The notes beneath the pieces were generated by a model. The model was not told the DNA's origin and did no database searches. It saw nothing but the letters and a program-made list of their open reading frames with translations. Both the position numbers and the translations under genes were made by a program. 64,000 bases of DNA from the NCBI RefSeq assembly GCF_013778455.1, contig NZ_JACEHE010000032.1, forward strand, positions 17,583-81,582, given 5' to 3'. How positions within the stretch are numbered: the stretch's first letter is position 1; every line of letters begins with the position of its first letter. The stretch is from Streptomyces himalayensis subsp. himalayensis. Lineage in GTDB: Bacteria; Actinomycetota; Actinomycetes; Streptomycetales; Streptomycetaceae. Positions 1 to 8,363 of the stretch are shown here, one piece after another.

Positions 1-209
1 GCAAGGGCCGCGCCACGGGCGGCGTGCGCTGCCAGCGGTTCCTGAAGGGCGAGGACTGCCTGAGCTTCGCCTGGGCCGGCGAGACGCCTGCCCGCGCGGC
101 CCAGAAGAACGGTTCGCCGACGGAGCTGCCGGAAATCGACCCGCGCCGGGACGGATCCGGCGTGTCGCTCGGCAAGCCGGTGGGGGTGGTGGCGGGACCG
201 CCTGCGTAA
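1..209 (+). CDS. parC: DNA topoisomerase IV subunit A, 3' end only
   Basis: Only the last 68 codons are present and the gene enters from the left edge, reading in the frame of positions 3-5 to a TAA stop at 207-209. The tail KGRATGGVRCQRFL followed by GEDCLSFAWAG matches the end of the C-terminal beta-pinwheel of actinobacterial GyrA/ParC proteins. The family cuts and rejoins DNA during chromosome decatenation as a heterotetramer with ParE. The probable partner parE lies 8 kb away in convergent orientation, which favours ParC over GyrA. GyrA cannot be fully excluded from so short a fragment. Confidence 0.75.
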   Translation, partial: KGRATGGVRCQRFLKGEDCLSFAWAGETPARAAQKNGSPTELPEIDPRRDGSGVSLGKPVGVVAGPPA

Positions 210-260
210 GCGACCCTGCCTCCACCCCTGCGGAGGCCGACCGGTCCCGCGACCCGGGGG

Positions 261-1343
261 TCAGTCGGCTTCTGCCTGCTCGGGTTCCGCTGGGTCCTCG
301 GGTTCCTCTACGTAGCGGAGGACGCCCCACATGCCGTGCTCATCGGCATGGGGGGCGTCCGGGCTCCGGAGGGACCCGTCCCGGGTTCCGTCCAGCTCCT
401 TGTACAGGGCCGCACCGTCGATACCGGAACCGATGAGGACGAGCTGGGTGAGACGTGCCGCGCCAGTCGCCCAGGGCTCCGGATAGAACCGCAGAAACGG
501 TCCGACGGCATGCACGACGTAGCGGTTGCGGACATCCGCGGCGCCGAAGTCGACGTGGCCCTTGATGCGGTAGAGCCCTTCGGGCCTGCGTTCGAGGAAC
601 TCCATCAACCGGCGCGGGCTCAGCGGCACTTCGGAGATGAAGGAGAGACTGTCGTAGGCGGCGTGCAGGTGGTCACCCTGATCGTCCGCGTCGCCATGCT
701 CATGCATGTCATCGAAGGACAGCTGCCCGATCCGCTCCTCGGCGGGCTTGCGGTCGAAGAGCAGCTCGGGATCGATCCGCCCGTACGACGCGGGGACCAC
801 GGCGGCACGACGGGCGAGCCCGCGGACGAGCCCGATGGTCCGCTCCCGGTCCTCCTCCGGCACACGGTCGGCCTTGTTGACCACGACGAGGTCGGCGATG
901 GCAAGATGCCGCTCGATCTCCGGATGCCGCTCGCGAGTGCTGTCGAACTCGGCGGCATCGACGACCTCGACCAGCCCGCCGTACACGACGCGCGGATTCT
1001 CACTGGCGAGAACCATACGGACGAGTTCCTGCGGCTCGGCGAGGCCACTTGCCTCGATGACGACGACGTCGATGCGGGCGGACGGCCGGGTGAGCTTGTC
1101 CAGATACGCGTCGAGATCGCTCGCGTCCACGGCGCAGCACAGGCAGCCGTTGCCGAGCGAGACGGTCGAGTCGCCGAGCGCTCCCGCCACAGCCATCGCG
1201 TCGATCTCGATCGCCCCGAAGTCATTGACGATCGCGCCGATCCGGCTGCCTCTGCTGCTGTGCAGGAGGTGGTTGAGCAGCGTGGTCTTCCCGGATCCCA
1301 GGAACCCCGCGAGTACGACGACTGGGACCTGCCGCTCACTCAA
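261..1343 (-). CDS. CobW/COG0523-family GTPase, putative metallochaperone
   Basis: 360 aa from a TTG at 1343 preceded by AGAAGGG; upstream in-frame starts would add unrelated sequence before the P-loop. Walker A GFLGSGKT lies at residues 13-20, the family metal motif GCLCC at about 66-70 and the G4 motif NKAD near 165. A His/Asp-rich stretch (HEHGDADDQGDHLH) separates the GTPase domain from the CobW C-terminal domain, as in members that handle zinc or other transition metals. COG0523 proteins use GTP hydrolysis to deliver metal to client proteins. The client is not evident from the neighbours, and no convincing Zur box was seen. Confidence 0.88.
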   Translation of the reverse strand: MSERQVPVVVLAGFLGSGKTTLLNHLLHSSRGSRIGAIVNDFGAIEIDAMAVAGALGDSTVSLGNGCLCCAVDASDLDAYLDKLTRPSARIDVVVIEASGLAEPQELVRMVLASENPRVVYGGLVEVVDAAEFDSTRERHPEIERHLAIADLVVVNKADRVPEEDRERTIGLVRGLARRAAVVPASYGRIDPELLFDRKPAEERIGQLSFDDMHEHGDADDQGDHLHAAYDSLSFISEVPLSPRRLMEFLERRPEGLYRIKGHVDFGAADVRNRYVVHAVGPFLRFYPEPWATGAARLTQLVLIGSGIDGAALYKELDGTRDGSLRSPDAPHADEHGMWGVLRYVEEPEDPAEPEQAEAD

Positions 1344-1656
1344 ACTGGCGACCCTTCTTGTGCAACGCCTGTTGTACGGCGGTTCTTGTTCGACGACAGA
1401 GGACCGACCCAGAATATGTGCGCCCAGAACCCCGGCAAAGTGAACGATTGTTAGCACCGCTTGCTGGGCACACACTCAGCACGGCGCCGGCAAGCATGAC
1501 GGACGTTCCTGCCGTGCGCCTCCTGTCCGCCTCCCCGCCGATCAGAGCCGCTCGGCACCCCGGGAGACGGCAAGCGCGACGCCATCGCTCGCCGGTCAAT
1601 TCCCTGTCCACCCGCACCCGACGACCGGCGGACGGTCGCTTGAACCGGGGGTTGAC
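1344..1656. promoter_or_regulatory. Divergent intergenic region with candidate cobW promoter and dyad
   Basis: This 313-bp gap separates the cobW-like gene from a divergent DUF6082 gene. On the minus strand TTTGCC (1434-1439) and TATTCT (1411-1416) are spaced by 17 bp and could be the -35 and -10 of the GTPase gene. In the resulting leader an imperfect dyad, GTGCAAC-GCCT-GTTGTAC, occupies 1360-1377, 17 nt before the TTG start, and could be an operator. Nothing else is recognisable. Confidence 0.35.
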
Positions 1657-2151
1657 ATGGCCACACAGAAACTTGGGATACGAGTGTTGAGCTCCGCCGC
1701 GGCCGGGCTGGCTCTCAGTGCGGGGGCACTGCTGCTGACTGCACAGCAGCGCAGATATGACGCCCTCACCCGGCAGCACCGGCTCCACTTCGACCTGCTG
1801 TGCAAAGCCATGGACGACCCCGCCCTGGCTGCCGTCCTGGACACGTACGACAGCGAGATACCACCTGCCACGCAGCGGCAGTACCTGTTCGCCAACGCTC
1901 TTTACGTCAACGCGATCCACGCTCACCGGATCGGGGCGATGAGCCGCGAGGAGCTGTATGGACACCTTCGAGTGATGTGTCAGAACGCCGTGTTCCGTGA
2001 CTATTGGGAAGCGACTCGCCACCACCGTGCGAGTTTGCCGAGCTCATCGGACGAAGCGGCACTGGGCCGGATGATGGACAGCTTGGTCCGCGATCTGCAG
2101 GATGCGGACACAGAGGAGTGGTGGGTCGTGGGGCAACCTCCGGAACACTAG
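1657..2151 (+). CDS. DUF6082-like membrane-anchored protein
   Basis: 164 aa from ATG with GGGGG about 5 nt upstream. Residues 9-29 form one hydrophobic segment (a signal anchor), followed by a soluble helical domain containing YLFANALYVN and GHLRVMCQNAVFRDYW. This layout matches the DUF6082 family that occurs in many copies in Streptomyces. The function is unknown. It stands alone, with cobW divergent and a small ORF downstream. The family assignment rests on remembered sequence pattern. Confidence 0.75.
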   Translation: MATQKLGIRVLSSAAAGLALSAGALLLTAQQRRYDALTRQHRLHFDLLCKAMDDPALAAVLDTYDSEIPPATQRQYLFANALYVNAIHAHRIGAMSREELYGHLRVMCQNAVFRDYWEATRHHRASLPSSSDEAALGRMMDSLVRDLQDADTEEWWVVGQPPEH

Positions 2152-2266
2152 GGCCAGTTGGCCTACATGTCCGACTACATCCAGAGCATCAAGAGGCTAA
2201 CCTGTCCCCAAACTCAACGCTCAGGGCCTTTATGCCCTCGCTACTGTTCCAAGGACCGGGATCCCC

Positions 2267-2503
2267 TTGAAGATCGTGCGCCGTATCGGCGCTTCGCCCC
2301 GCGAGCGGGGCAGCGCGACTGGCCAGACGTGCCCTGACCTCTTTGAATTGAGCGACGGGAACTTCGCTGTTATCGGGACAGAGGCCACCGCAGCGCTCGA
2401 GAAGGAACTGCCTCCGGACGCCGCTCGCGCCGACTACGAGCGCATCGTGGTCGTAAGCCGCGAAACCCTGGTCCGTGCCAAGGCCGACATCCCCGACGCC
2501 TAG
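2267..2503 (+). CDS. Small conserved hypothetical protein
   Basis: 78 aa from TTG 2267 with AAGGA about 12 nt upstream; GTG 2276 is an alternative start. The sequence contains TGQTCPDLFEL and GNFAVIGTEAT, a pattern found in short Streptomyces proteins often encoded beside helix-turn-helix regulators or DUF397 genes. No membrane segment or known catalytic motif is visible. The 115-bp gap upstream and 112-bp gap downstream suggest a separate unit. The function is unknown. Confidence 0.6.
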   Translation: MKIVRRIGASPRERGSATGQTCPDLFELSDGNFAVIGTEATAALEKELPPDAARADYERIVVVSRETLVRAKADIPDA

Positions 2504-2596
2504 CGATCCCAGACTTCCCGGGTCCGGCACCGACAAGCCACGGTGCCGGACCTGTGGCGTTCCAGCGGGTGCCCCCAAGATTCGCACGCGCCCAAT

Positions 2597-2615
2597 TCAG
2601 GTTAGGCTCACCTAC
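2597..2615 (+). promoter_or_regulatory. DmdR/DtxR-type iron box
   Basis: The 15-bp core AGGTTAGGCTCACCT is identical to the centre of the Streptomyces iron box, and 17 of 19 positions match TTAGGTTAGGCTCACCTAA. TAGGCT at 2603-2608 can serve as a -10 hexamer, which would place the transcription start at or next to the GTG at 2616. Repressor bound with Fe(II) would therefore cover the promoter core and block transcription when iron is plentiful. Confidence 0.85.
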
Positions 2616-3566
2616 GTGAGTACGTGCGCGACCGCCTCCCACGCCCTCGACGAACCCCTCGTCGGGACAGCCGCCACGGCGAGGACGTGGCTGCTGGTGG
2701 AGCAGCCAGGGCCCTGGGGTGCCAAGGCGCTCACGTCCAGCCATCTGGACCCCGTGCTCGGTCGCGCCCTCGAGGCGGCCGCCGAGGGAACGGGCGTGCG
2801 CGTAGCCCTCATCCGGCGCCCAGGCCGCCACGCCGACTGCCACACACCCACCCGCCGACAGGTGTACGCATCCCACACCGCCCCCGGAAACACCTGGCTG
2901 CGAAGCGCCACGACCGAGTCCCCTGAGCAGTTGCTCAAGCTCGACTTCCAGGCCCTCGGCATGGGCCACCACCACACGTTCGACCGTGTCCTCCAGGGCG
3001 AGGCCCACACCGGCTCCCCGCTCACGCTCGTCTGCACCAACGGCAAGCGCGACCGCTGCTGTGCGCTCCTCGGCCGGCCCCTCGCAGCCGAACTCGATGC
3101 GTCCGGAGTCGACGGCGTCTGGGAGGTCACCCACCTCGGCGGCCACCGCTTCTCGCCGACCCTTCTGGTCCTGCCGTTCGGATACGCGTACGGCCGCGCC
3201 GCGGCCCACCACGTGAAGGAGATCCTCGAAGGGGTCCGGGAGGGCCGCGTCGTCACCGAAAGGTGCCGCGGAAACTCGGCGTGGGAGCGGCCAGGACAGG
3301 CCGCCGAGCTGGCCGTGCGTACGTCGACGGGCGAAGACCGCGCCGGCACCCTCACCGTCGTACGGACGGACGGGGCCGCCCCGCGCTGGGAGGTGACCGT
3401 CGCCCACAACGACGGGCGCCACTGGCGGGTCACCGTCGCTCAGGGCGCCTCCCTGCCACCCCGCCCCGAGAGCTGCGGCTCGTCCCTCGGCTCACCGGCG
3501 AGAATGGATGTCGTAGCGGTACGAGAGGTCCGCCCGACAGCCGAGGCCGTCCGCCTCGCGGGCTGA
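2616..3566 (+). CDS. Sucrase/ferredoxin-like (thioredoxin-like ferredoxin) protein, iron-regulated
   Basis: 316 aa from the GTG that directly follows the iron box; upstream in-frame codons would place the box inside the gene, and no Shine-Dalgarno sequence exists, so the mRNA is probably leaderless. CTNGKRDRCC near residue 148 and the HLGGHRFSPTLLVLP stretch are hallmarks of the Suc_Fer-like family, which has a thioredoxin-like ferredoxin fold with Cys ligands for a [2Fe-2S] cluster. The residues after about 240 form a small winged-helix-like tail rich in charged residues. The iron box implies a role in iron starvation, perhaps electron transfer in ferric siderophore reduction. That role is inference. 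Confidence 0.85.
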   Translation: MSTCATASHALDEPLVGTAATARTWLLVEQPGPWGAKALTSSHLDPVLGRALEAAAEGTGVRVALIRRPGRHADCHTPTRRQVYASHTAPGNTWLRSATTESPEQLLKLDFQALGMGHHHTFDRVLQGEAHTGSPLTLVCTNGKRDRCCALLGRPLAAELDASGVDGVWEVTHLGGHRFSPTLLVLPFGYAYGRAAAHHVKEILEGVREGRVVTERCRGNSAWERPGQAAELAVRTSTGEDRAGTLTVVRTDGAAPRWEVTVAHNDGRHWRVTVAQGASLPPRPESCGSSLGSPARMDVVAVREVRPTAEAVRLAG

Positions 3567-3685
3567 GACCTCATCTGCTGAGAGCCGGCTCCTGGGCGGC
3601 GCAACCTGGGCGACGAGGCCCGTCCTCGTCACCGGTGCCGAGAGATCCAGGCCACAGGGGCTTCGGTGTAGCCCGCCCACCCCCG

Positions 3686-3691
3686 TACCGT
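3686..3691 (+). promoter_or_regulatory. Candidate -10 hexamer of the sensor kinase operon
   Basis: TACCGT fits TANNNT and lies 8 nt before the ATG at 3700. TTCGGT at 3662-3667 is a weak -35 at 18 bp spacing. No Shine-Dalgarno sequence precedes the ATG, so a leaderless message is plausible. Confidence 0.35.
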
Positions 3692-3699
3692 TCGTACAC

Positions 3700-5340
3700 A
3701 TGAGCCCGACCCCCGCCCTCCGACGACTGCGCCTCGGCATGCCCCGGCGTGTCTTCTCCCAGGTGCTGCTCATGCAGCTGGCGATCGCCGCTGGAGTCGC
3801 CGTGCTCGCCACCGGGCTCTTCCTCGCACCGCTGAGCGATCAGCTCGACGACCAGGCGATGCGGCGCGCTCTCGCCATCGCGCAGACCACGGCAGCGCAG
3901 CCGCAGATCGCCGAAGATCTGCAGGCGTCGCAGCCCACGCCGGACGGACCCGTCCAGGCCGAGGCGGAACGGATACGGCGGGCCAGCGGCGCGGAATACG
4001 TCGTGATCATGAACACACAGGGGATCCGCTGGTCCCACCCGGACCACGAGCGGATCGGGAAACTCGTCTCGACCGATCCCAGTGCCGCCATCGCAGGCCA
4101 GGAGGTCATGCAGATCGACAACGGCACGCTGGGCCGGTCAGCACGCGGCAAGGTCCCCCTACGCGGCGACGACGGCAGGATCGTCGGCGCGGTCTCCGTC
4201 GGCATCGAGTACGACAGCGTCCGGGCCCGGCTGATCAACGCCATACCGGGACTGTTCGCATACGCGGGCGGCGCCCTGGCCGTCGGTGCGCTCGCCGCGT
4301 ACATGATCTCCCGACGGGTGCAGCGGCAGACCCGTGACTTGGCCTTCTCGGATATCTCGGCGCTGCTCGCCGAGCGCGAGGCGATGCTGCACGGCATCCG
4401 CGAGGGCGTGGTCGCCCTGGATCGCGGTGGCCGGATCCGGCTGCTCAACGACGAGGCCCAGCGGCTCCTGGGGCTCGACGCGGAGGCGATCGGGCAGCCC
4501 CTGGACACGGCGCTCGGCCCCGGTCGTACGACCGATGTGCTGGCCGGGCGCGTCACCGGAACTGATCTGCTGACGGTGCGCGGCCAGCGCGTCCTCGTCG
4601 CCAACCGCATGCCCACCGACGACGGCGGCGCCGTCGCCACCCTGCGCGACCGCACCGAACTGGAGCAGCTCGGGCGCGAACTCGACTCCACCCGGGGCCT
4701 GATCGACGCCCTGCGCGCCCAGGACCACGAGCACGCCAACCGCATGCACACGCTGCTGGGCCTGCTGGAGCTGGAGATGTACGAGGAGGCCATGGAGTAC
4801 GTCGGCGAGGTGGCGGGCACACACCGGGTCACCGCCGAGCAGATCACCGAGCGCATCCGTGACCCGCTGCTCGCGGCGCTGCTGGTCGGCAAAGCCACCG
4901 TGGCCACGGAGCGCGGGGTCGCTCTCACCGTCTCCGGAGACAGCGAACTGCCCGACCGGCTGGTCGATCCGCGCGGCCTCGTCACCATCGTCGGCAACCT
5001 CGTCGACAACGCACTGGACGCGGCGGCGGGAACGGGGCACGCGCGCGTGGAGGTCGTTTTGCGCGCCGAAGGGCGAACGGCGGTTCTGCGGGTGCGCGAT
5101 TCAGGGCCGGGCGTCCTGCCCGATCAGCGCGAGTCGATCTTCATGGAAGGCTGGTCCACGAAGGAACCGCCGGCCCATGGCAAGCGGGGCATCGGCCTCG
5201 CCCTCGTCCGCAGGCTGGCCGAGCGGCACGGCGGAAGCGCCCAGGTCGCCGACGCGCCGGCCGGTGGCGCGGAGTTCACCGTCGTACTGCCGGAGGCGCT
5301 CGCGGAGTCCGAGCTGGCCACCATCGAGGAGCCACGATGA
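3700..5340 (+). CDS. CitA/DcuS-type sensor histidine kinase
   Basis: 546 aa. A first membrane helix spans about 20-42, followed by a roughly 130-residue periplasmic sensor domain of the CitA/DcuS (PASC/sCache) kind. A second helix lies at about 178-203, then a cytoplasmic PAS region. The HPK5-class H-box is QDHEHANRMHT near residue 347, with the N-box NLVDNALDAA, G1 box DSGPGVLP and G2 box RGIGLALVRR. Such kinases sense C4-dicarboxylates or citrate. The ATGA overlap with the response regulator gene shows an operon. The neighbouring convergent acetate-type symporter genes are candidate targets. Confidence 0.93.
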   Translation: MSPTPALRRLRLGMPRRVFSQVLLMQLAIAAGVAVLATGLFLAPLSDQLDDQAMRRALAIAQTTAAQPQIAEDLQASQPTPDGPVQAEAERIRRASGAEYVVIMNTQGIRWSHPDHERIGKLVSTDPSAAIAGQEVMQIDNGTLGRSARGKVPLRGDDGRIVGAVSVGIEYDSVRARLINAIPGLFAYAGGALAVGALAAYMISRRVQRQTRDLAFSDISALLAEREAMLHGIREGVVALDRGGRIRLLNDEAQRLLGLDAEAIGQPLDTALGPGRTTDVLAGRVTGTDLLTVRGQRVLVANRMPTDDGGAVATLRDRTELEQLGRELDSTRGLIDALRAQDHEHANRMHTLLGLLELEMYEEAMEYVGEVAGTHRVTAEQITERIRDPLLAALLVGKATVATERGVALTVSGDSELPDRLVDPRGLVTIVGNLVDNALDAAAGTGHARVEVVLRAEGRTAVLRVRDSGPGVLPDQRESIFMEGWSTKEPPAHGKRGIGLALVRRLAERHGGSAQVADAPAGGAEFTVVLPEALAESELATIEEPR

Positions 5341-6014
5341 TCGAGGTCCTGGTCGTCGACGACGACGTCCGCGTCGCGCAGGTCAATGCCGCCTACGTCG
5401 ACAAGATCCCGGGTTTCCGAGTGGCCGCGAAAGCACACAGCGCCGCGGAGGCCCTGCGTCGCGTCGAGGAGCTCGCGGTCGATCTGGTGCTCCTCGATCA
5501 TTACCTGCCGGACGAGACGGGCCTGGAGGTCGTACGGCGGCTCAGGGAGCGCGGACACCAGACCGACGTGATCATGGTGACCGCGGCGCGCGACGTGGCG
5601 ACGGTCCAGGCAGCGATGCGGCACGGCGCGTTGCAGTACCTGGTCAAACCGTTCTCGTTCGCCGGTCTGCGGGCGAAGCTGGATGCGTACGCGACGCTGC
5701 GGCGCACGCTGGACAGCGGCGGCGAGGCCGAGCAGTCCGAGGTCGACCGCATCTTCGGCGCGCTGTCCGCGACGGCCGCGCCCGAGCTGCCCAAGGGCCA
5801 CTCCCCCACCACCGCGGAGCTCGTCCGCAGGGCGCTGATGGCCGCCACCGGCCCATTGTCCGCCCAAGAGCTGGCGGACCGCACCCAGCTGAGCCGGCAG
5901 ACCGCTCAGCGCTATCTGAAACTCCTGGAGCGCTCTGGGCGTGTGAGGCTGAGCCTCAAGTACGGCGAGACGGGCCGCCCGGAACATCGCTATGAGTGGG
6001 TTGCCAGCCTGTAG
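5337..6014 (+). CDS. CitB/DcuR-type response regulator
   Basis: 225 aa, overlapping the kinase gene by 4 bp (translational coupling). The receiver domain has the acidic cluster VVDDD at 6-10, phospho-acceptor Asp54 in VLLDHYLPDETG, the switch Thr in MVTAARD and the conserved Lys in LVKPFSF. After a linker comes a winged-helix domain (PLSAQELADRTQLSRQTAQRYLKLL split around the turn), the CitT type of output domain. It probably activates organic-acid transport genes. The adjacent symporter is a natural candidate. Confidence 0.93.
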   Translation: MIEVLVVDDDVRVAQVNAAYVDKIPGFRVAAKAHSAAEALRRVEELAVDLVLLDHYLPDETGLEVVRRLRERGHQTDVIMVTAARDVATVQAAMRHGALQYLVKPFSFAGLRAKLDAYATLRRTLDSGGEAEQSEVDRIFGALSATAAPELPKGHSPTTAELVRRALMAATGPLSAQELADRTQLSRQTAQRYLKLLERSGRVRLSLKYGETGRPEHRYEWVASL

Positions 6015-6081
6015 GCGCTGGGGCACGGCCATGAGCCGTGGAGGCAGAGTGTCGGCAGTTCCGCTCAGGCGGGGAGGCCTT

Positions 6082-7674
6082 TCACGCCGCGCCCGCCCCG
6101 GTGAGCGACCGGACCTCCGTCTCCGCGTGCCTCGCCGCATCCGGCACTTCGCGTGACGTGACAGTACCGATCCAGCCCGCGAGGAAGCCGAGCGGAATGG
6201 ACACCAGGCCCGGGTTCTCCAAGGGGAAGTACTGCAGGTCCACACCCGGGAAGATGGAGTCCGGACTGCCGGAGACGACGGGGGACACCACGACCAGTGC
6301 CAGCGCGGGCACCAGCCCCCCGTAGACGGACCACACCGCCCCGCGCGTGGTGAAGTTCCGCCAGAACAGCGAGTACAGCAGCACGGGCAGATTGGCGGAG
6401 GCCGCCACGGCGAAGGCCAGGCCCACCAGGAAGGCGATATTGAGGTCGCTGGCGAGCAGGCTGAGGGCGATCGCGACCGCGCCGATCCCGACCGCGGCGA
6501 CGCGCGCCACCGCCACCTCGCTGCGCTGCCTCGCGCCGGGACGGCGCAGTGACGCGTAGAGGTCATGGGCCACGGAAGCCGACGAGGCAAGCGTTGCACC
6601 GGCGACGACGGCGAGGATCGTGGCGAAGGCGACCGCGGCGACGACCGCAAAAAGAACCGTTCCGCCCGTGGAGCCCGCGCCGCCGCCGAGATCGAGCGCA
6701 AGCAGGGGCACCGCGGTGTTCCCGGACGCATGGGACGCGCGCACCGCATCGGATCCCACCAGCGCGGCAGCGCCGAGGCCGAGCACGATCGTCATCAGGT
6801 AGAAGCTGCCGATGAGGCCGATGGACCAGATGGCCGAGCGCCGTGCGGCCCGCGCGGTCGGCACGGTATAGAAGCGGGACAGGATGTGCGGCAGCCCGGC
6901 CGTCCCGAGCACGAGCGCAAGCCCGAGACTGATGAAGTCGAACCGCGCGGTCCAGTCGGCGCCGTACTTCAGCCCGGGCGCCAGGTACGCATCGCCGTGG
7001 CCGCTGCGCTCGGCCGCGGTGCGCAGCAGCTGGTCGATGTCGCCGTGGAACCGCGCCAGGACGAGTGCGGTCAGCGTGATCGCGCCGCTCAGCAGCAGGA
7101 CCGCCTTGACGATCTGGATCCAGGTAGTGGCTCGCATCCCTCCCAACGACACATAGACCACCATGAGCGCGCCGACGCCGATCACGGTCCAGGTCCGCGC
7201 CGCCCCGTTCGTACCCCCCAGCAGCAGCGCGACCAGGCTGCCCGCCCCCACCATCTGCGCCACCAGATACAGAACGCACACGGTCACGGAGGAAGTTCCC
7301 GCCGCGATACGGACGGGCTTCTCCCTCATCCGTGCCGCGACGACGTCCGCGAACGTGAACCTCCCGCAGTTGCGGACCAGTTCGGCCACCAGGAAGAGCA
7401 CCACGAGCCACGCGACGAGGAAGCCCACCGAGTAGAGCAGGCCGTCGTAGCCGAAGAGCGCGATGAGGCCGGTGACTCCGAGGAACGAGGCCGCCGACAT
7501 GTAGTCGCCCGCGATGGCGAAGCCGTTCTCCATGGGGCTGAACAGACGTCCGCCTGCGTAGAACTCGTCAGCCGAGCCCTGCCGACCGCGGCTCACCCAG
7601 GTAGTGATCGCCAAGGTGACTGCTACGAACGCGCTGAAGAGCAGTAGTGCCAGAGTCTGGTGATCCCCCGTCAC
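6082..7674 (-). CDS. Sodium:solute symporter, cation/acetate (ActP-like)
   Basis: 530 aa from GTG 7674, which overlaps the DUF485 stop codon as GTGA; the longer open frame upstream lies inside that gene. About 13 hydrophobic segments are visible. Typical SSS-family motifs include GSADEFYAGGRLFSP, AIAGDYMSAASFLGVTG and GLPHILSRFYTVP. The family imports acetate, propionate or pyruvate with Na+. Coupling to a DUF485 (YjcH-like) gene is the standard actP arrangement. The two-component system 68 bp downstream is convergent and may control it. The substrate is inferred, not shown. Confidence 0.9.
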   Translation of the reverse strand: MTGDHQTLALLLFSAFVAVTLAITTWVSRGRQGSADEFYAGGRLFSPMENGFAIAGDYMSAASFLGVTGLIALFGYDGLLYSVGFLVAWLVVLFLVAELVRNCGRFTFADVVAARMREKPVRIAAGTSSVTVCVLYLVAQMVGAGSLVALLLGGTNGAARTWTVIGVGALMVVYVSLGGMRATTWIQIVKAVLLLSGAITLTALVLARFHGDIDQLLRTAAERSGHGDAYLAPGLKYGADWTARFDFISLGLALVLGTAGLPHILSRFYTVPTARAARRSAIWSIGLIGSFYLMTIVLGLGAAALVGSDAVRASHASGNTAVPLLALDLGGGAGSTGGTVLFAVVAAVAFATILAVVAGATLASSASVAHDLYASLRRPGARQRSEVAVARVAAVGIGAVAIALSLLASDLNIAFLVGLAFAVAASANLPVLLYSLFWRNFTTRGAVWSVYGGLVPALALVVVSPVVSGSPDSIFPGVDLQYFPLENPGLVSIPLGFLAGWIGTVTSREVPDAARHAETEVRSLTGAGAA

Positions 7675-8153
7675 CGCTCGCTCTCCCTGGTCAGCTCCTC
7701 CTGTGTGTTCCACCTGAGTTCGAGAGCCGCGCGGTCTCTGCGGAGCCGGGCATGCCGGGCGTATGCCCACGTGAGCAGGAATGTGGAGAGAAACTGGCCG
7801 AGGCCGGCGAGCATCGCGATGTTCACGGCGCCCGCGACAGGCCGCGCCATCAGGTCCGGCGCCGTCGTCGCTGTCACGACGTACGCGAGGTACCAGCTGA
7901 AGAAGACGGCGACCCCGGGGAAAACGAATCTCCGGTAGCGGCTGCGCACCTCCTGAAAGGCCGGGCTGCGCTGCACCTCCAGATAGATCTCGGCGGCGGT
8001 ACCGGTCCGCCCCGCCGACTCCCGGCGCGCGTGCGGTACGGCGGCAGCGGGCGCCGTCGTACCGTCCAACTCGCCCCAGCCGGAGGCGAGCGCGTCGTAC
8101 CAGGGGTCGTCGGGCCGGACCCGCCCCCCGCCGCCACCGTCGTACTTCTCCAC
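7671..8153 (-). CDS. DUF485 membrane protein (YjcH-like), symporter partner
   Basis: 160 aa. The N-terminal 60 residues are soluble and Gly/Asp rich (DGGGGGRVRPDDPWYDAL). Two membrane segments, about 85-107 and 118-140, flank AGAVNIAMLAGLGQF, as in the DUF485 family. These proteins accompany ActP-type symporters and may be small accessory subunits. The stop codon overlaps the symporter start by 4 bp, so the two are translationally coupled. The gene heads this operon, with 210 bp separating it from the end of parE. Confidence 0.88.
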   Translation of the reverse strand: MEKYDGGGGGRVRPDDPWYDALASGWGELDGTTAPAAAVPHARRESAGRTGTAAEIYLEVQRSPAFQEVRSRYRRFVFPGVAVFFSWYLAYVVTATTAPDLMARPVAGAVNIAMLAGLGQFLSTFLLTWAYARHARLRRDRAALELRWNTQEELTRESER

Positions 8154-8363
8154 CGAACTCTCCTTGTCAGCGGACCACTTCGGCCACGCGCCAAGGATGG
8201 ACAGAACGGGAAGATCTCGGACTCTTCAATCCTGCCTCTTCACCCCATCAGGTGATTCAACGCTCTGGTGACCGCGCTAGACCGTGCCGATAGACATACC
8301 GGGCGGTCTGAGCGCGGCCCTTGAGGCCTCTATCAGCGAAGCCCGCGAAGAGGCAGGAGCGTC

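Noticed and set aside
2194..2203. AGGCTAACCT resembles half an iron box
   Set aside because: The other half-site is absent, and it does not sit in a clear promoter.
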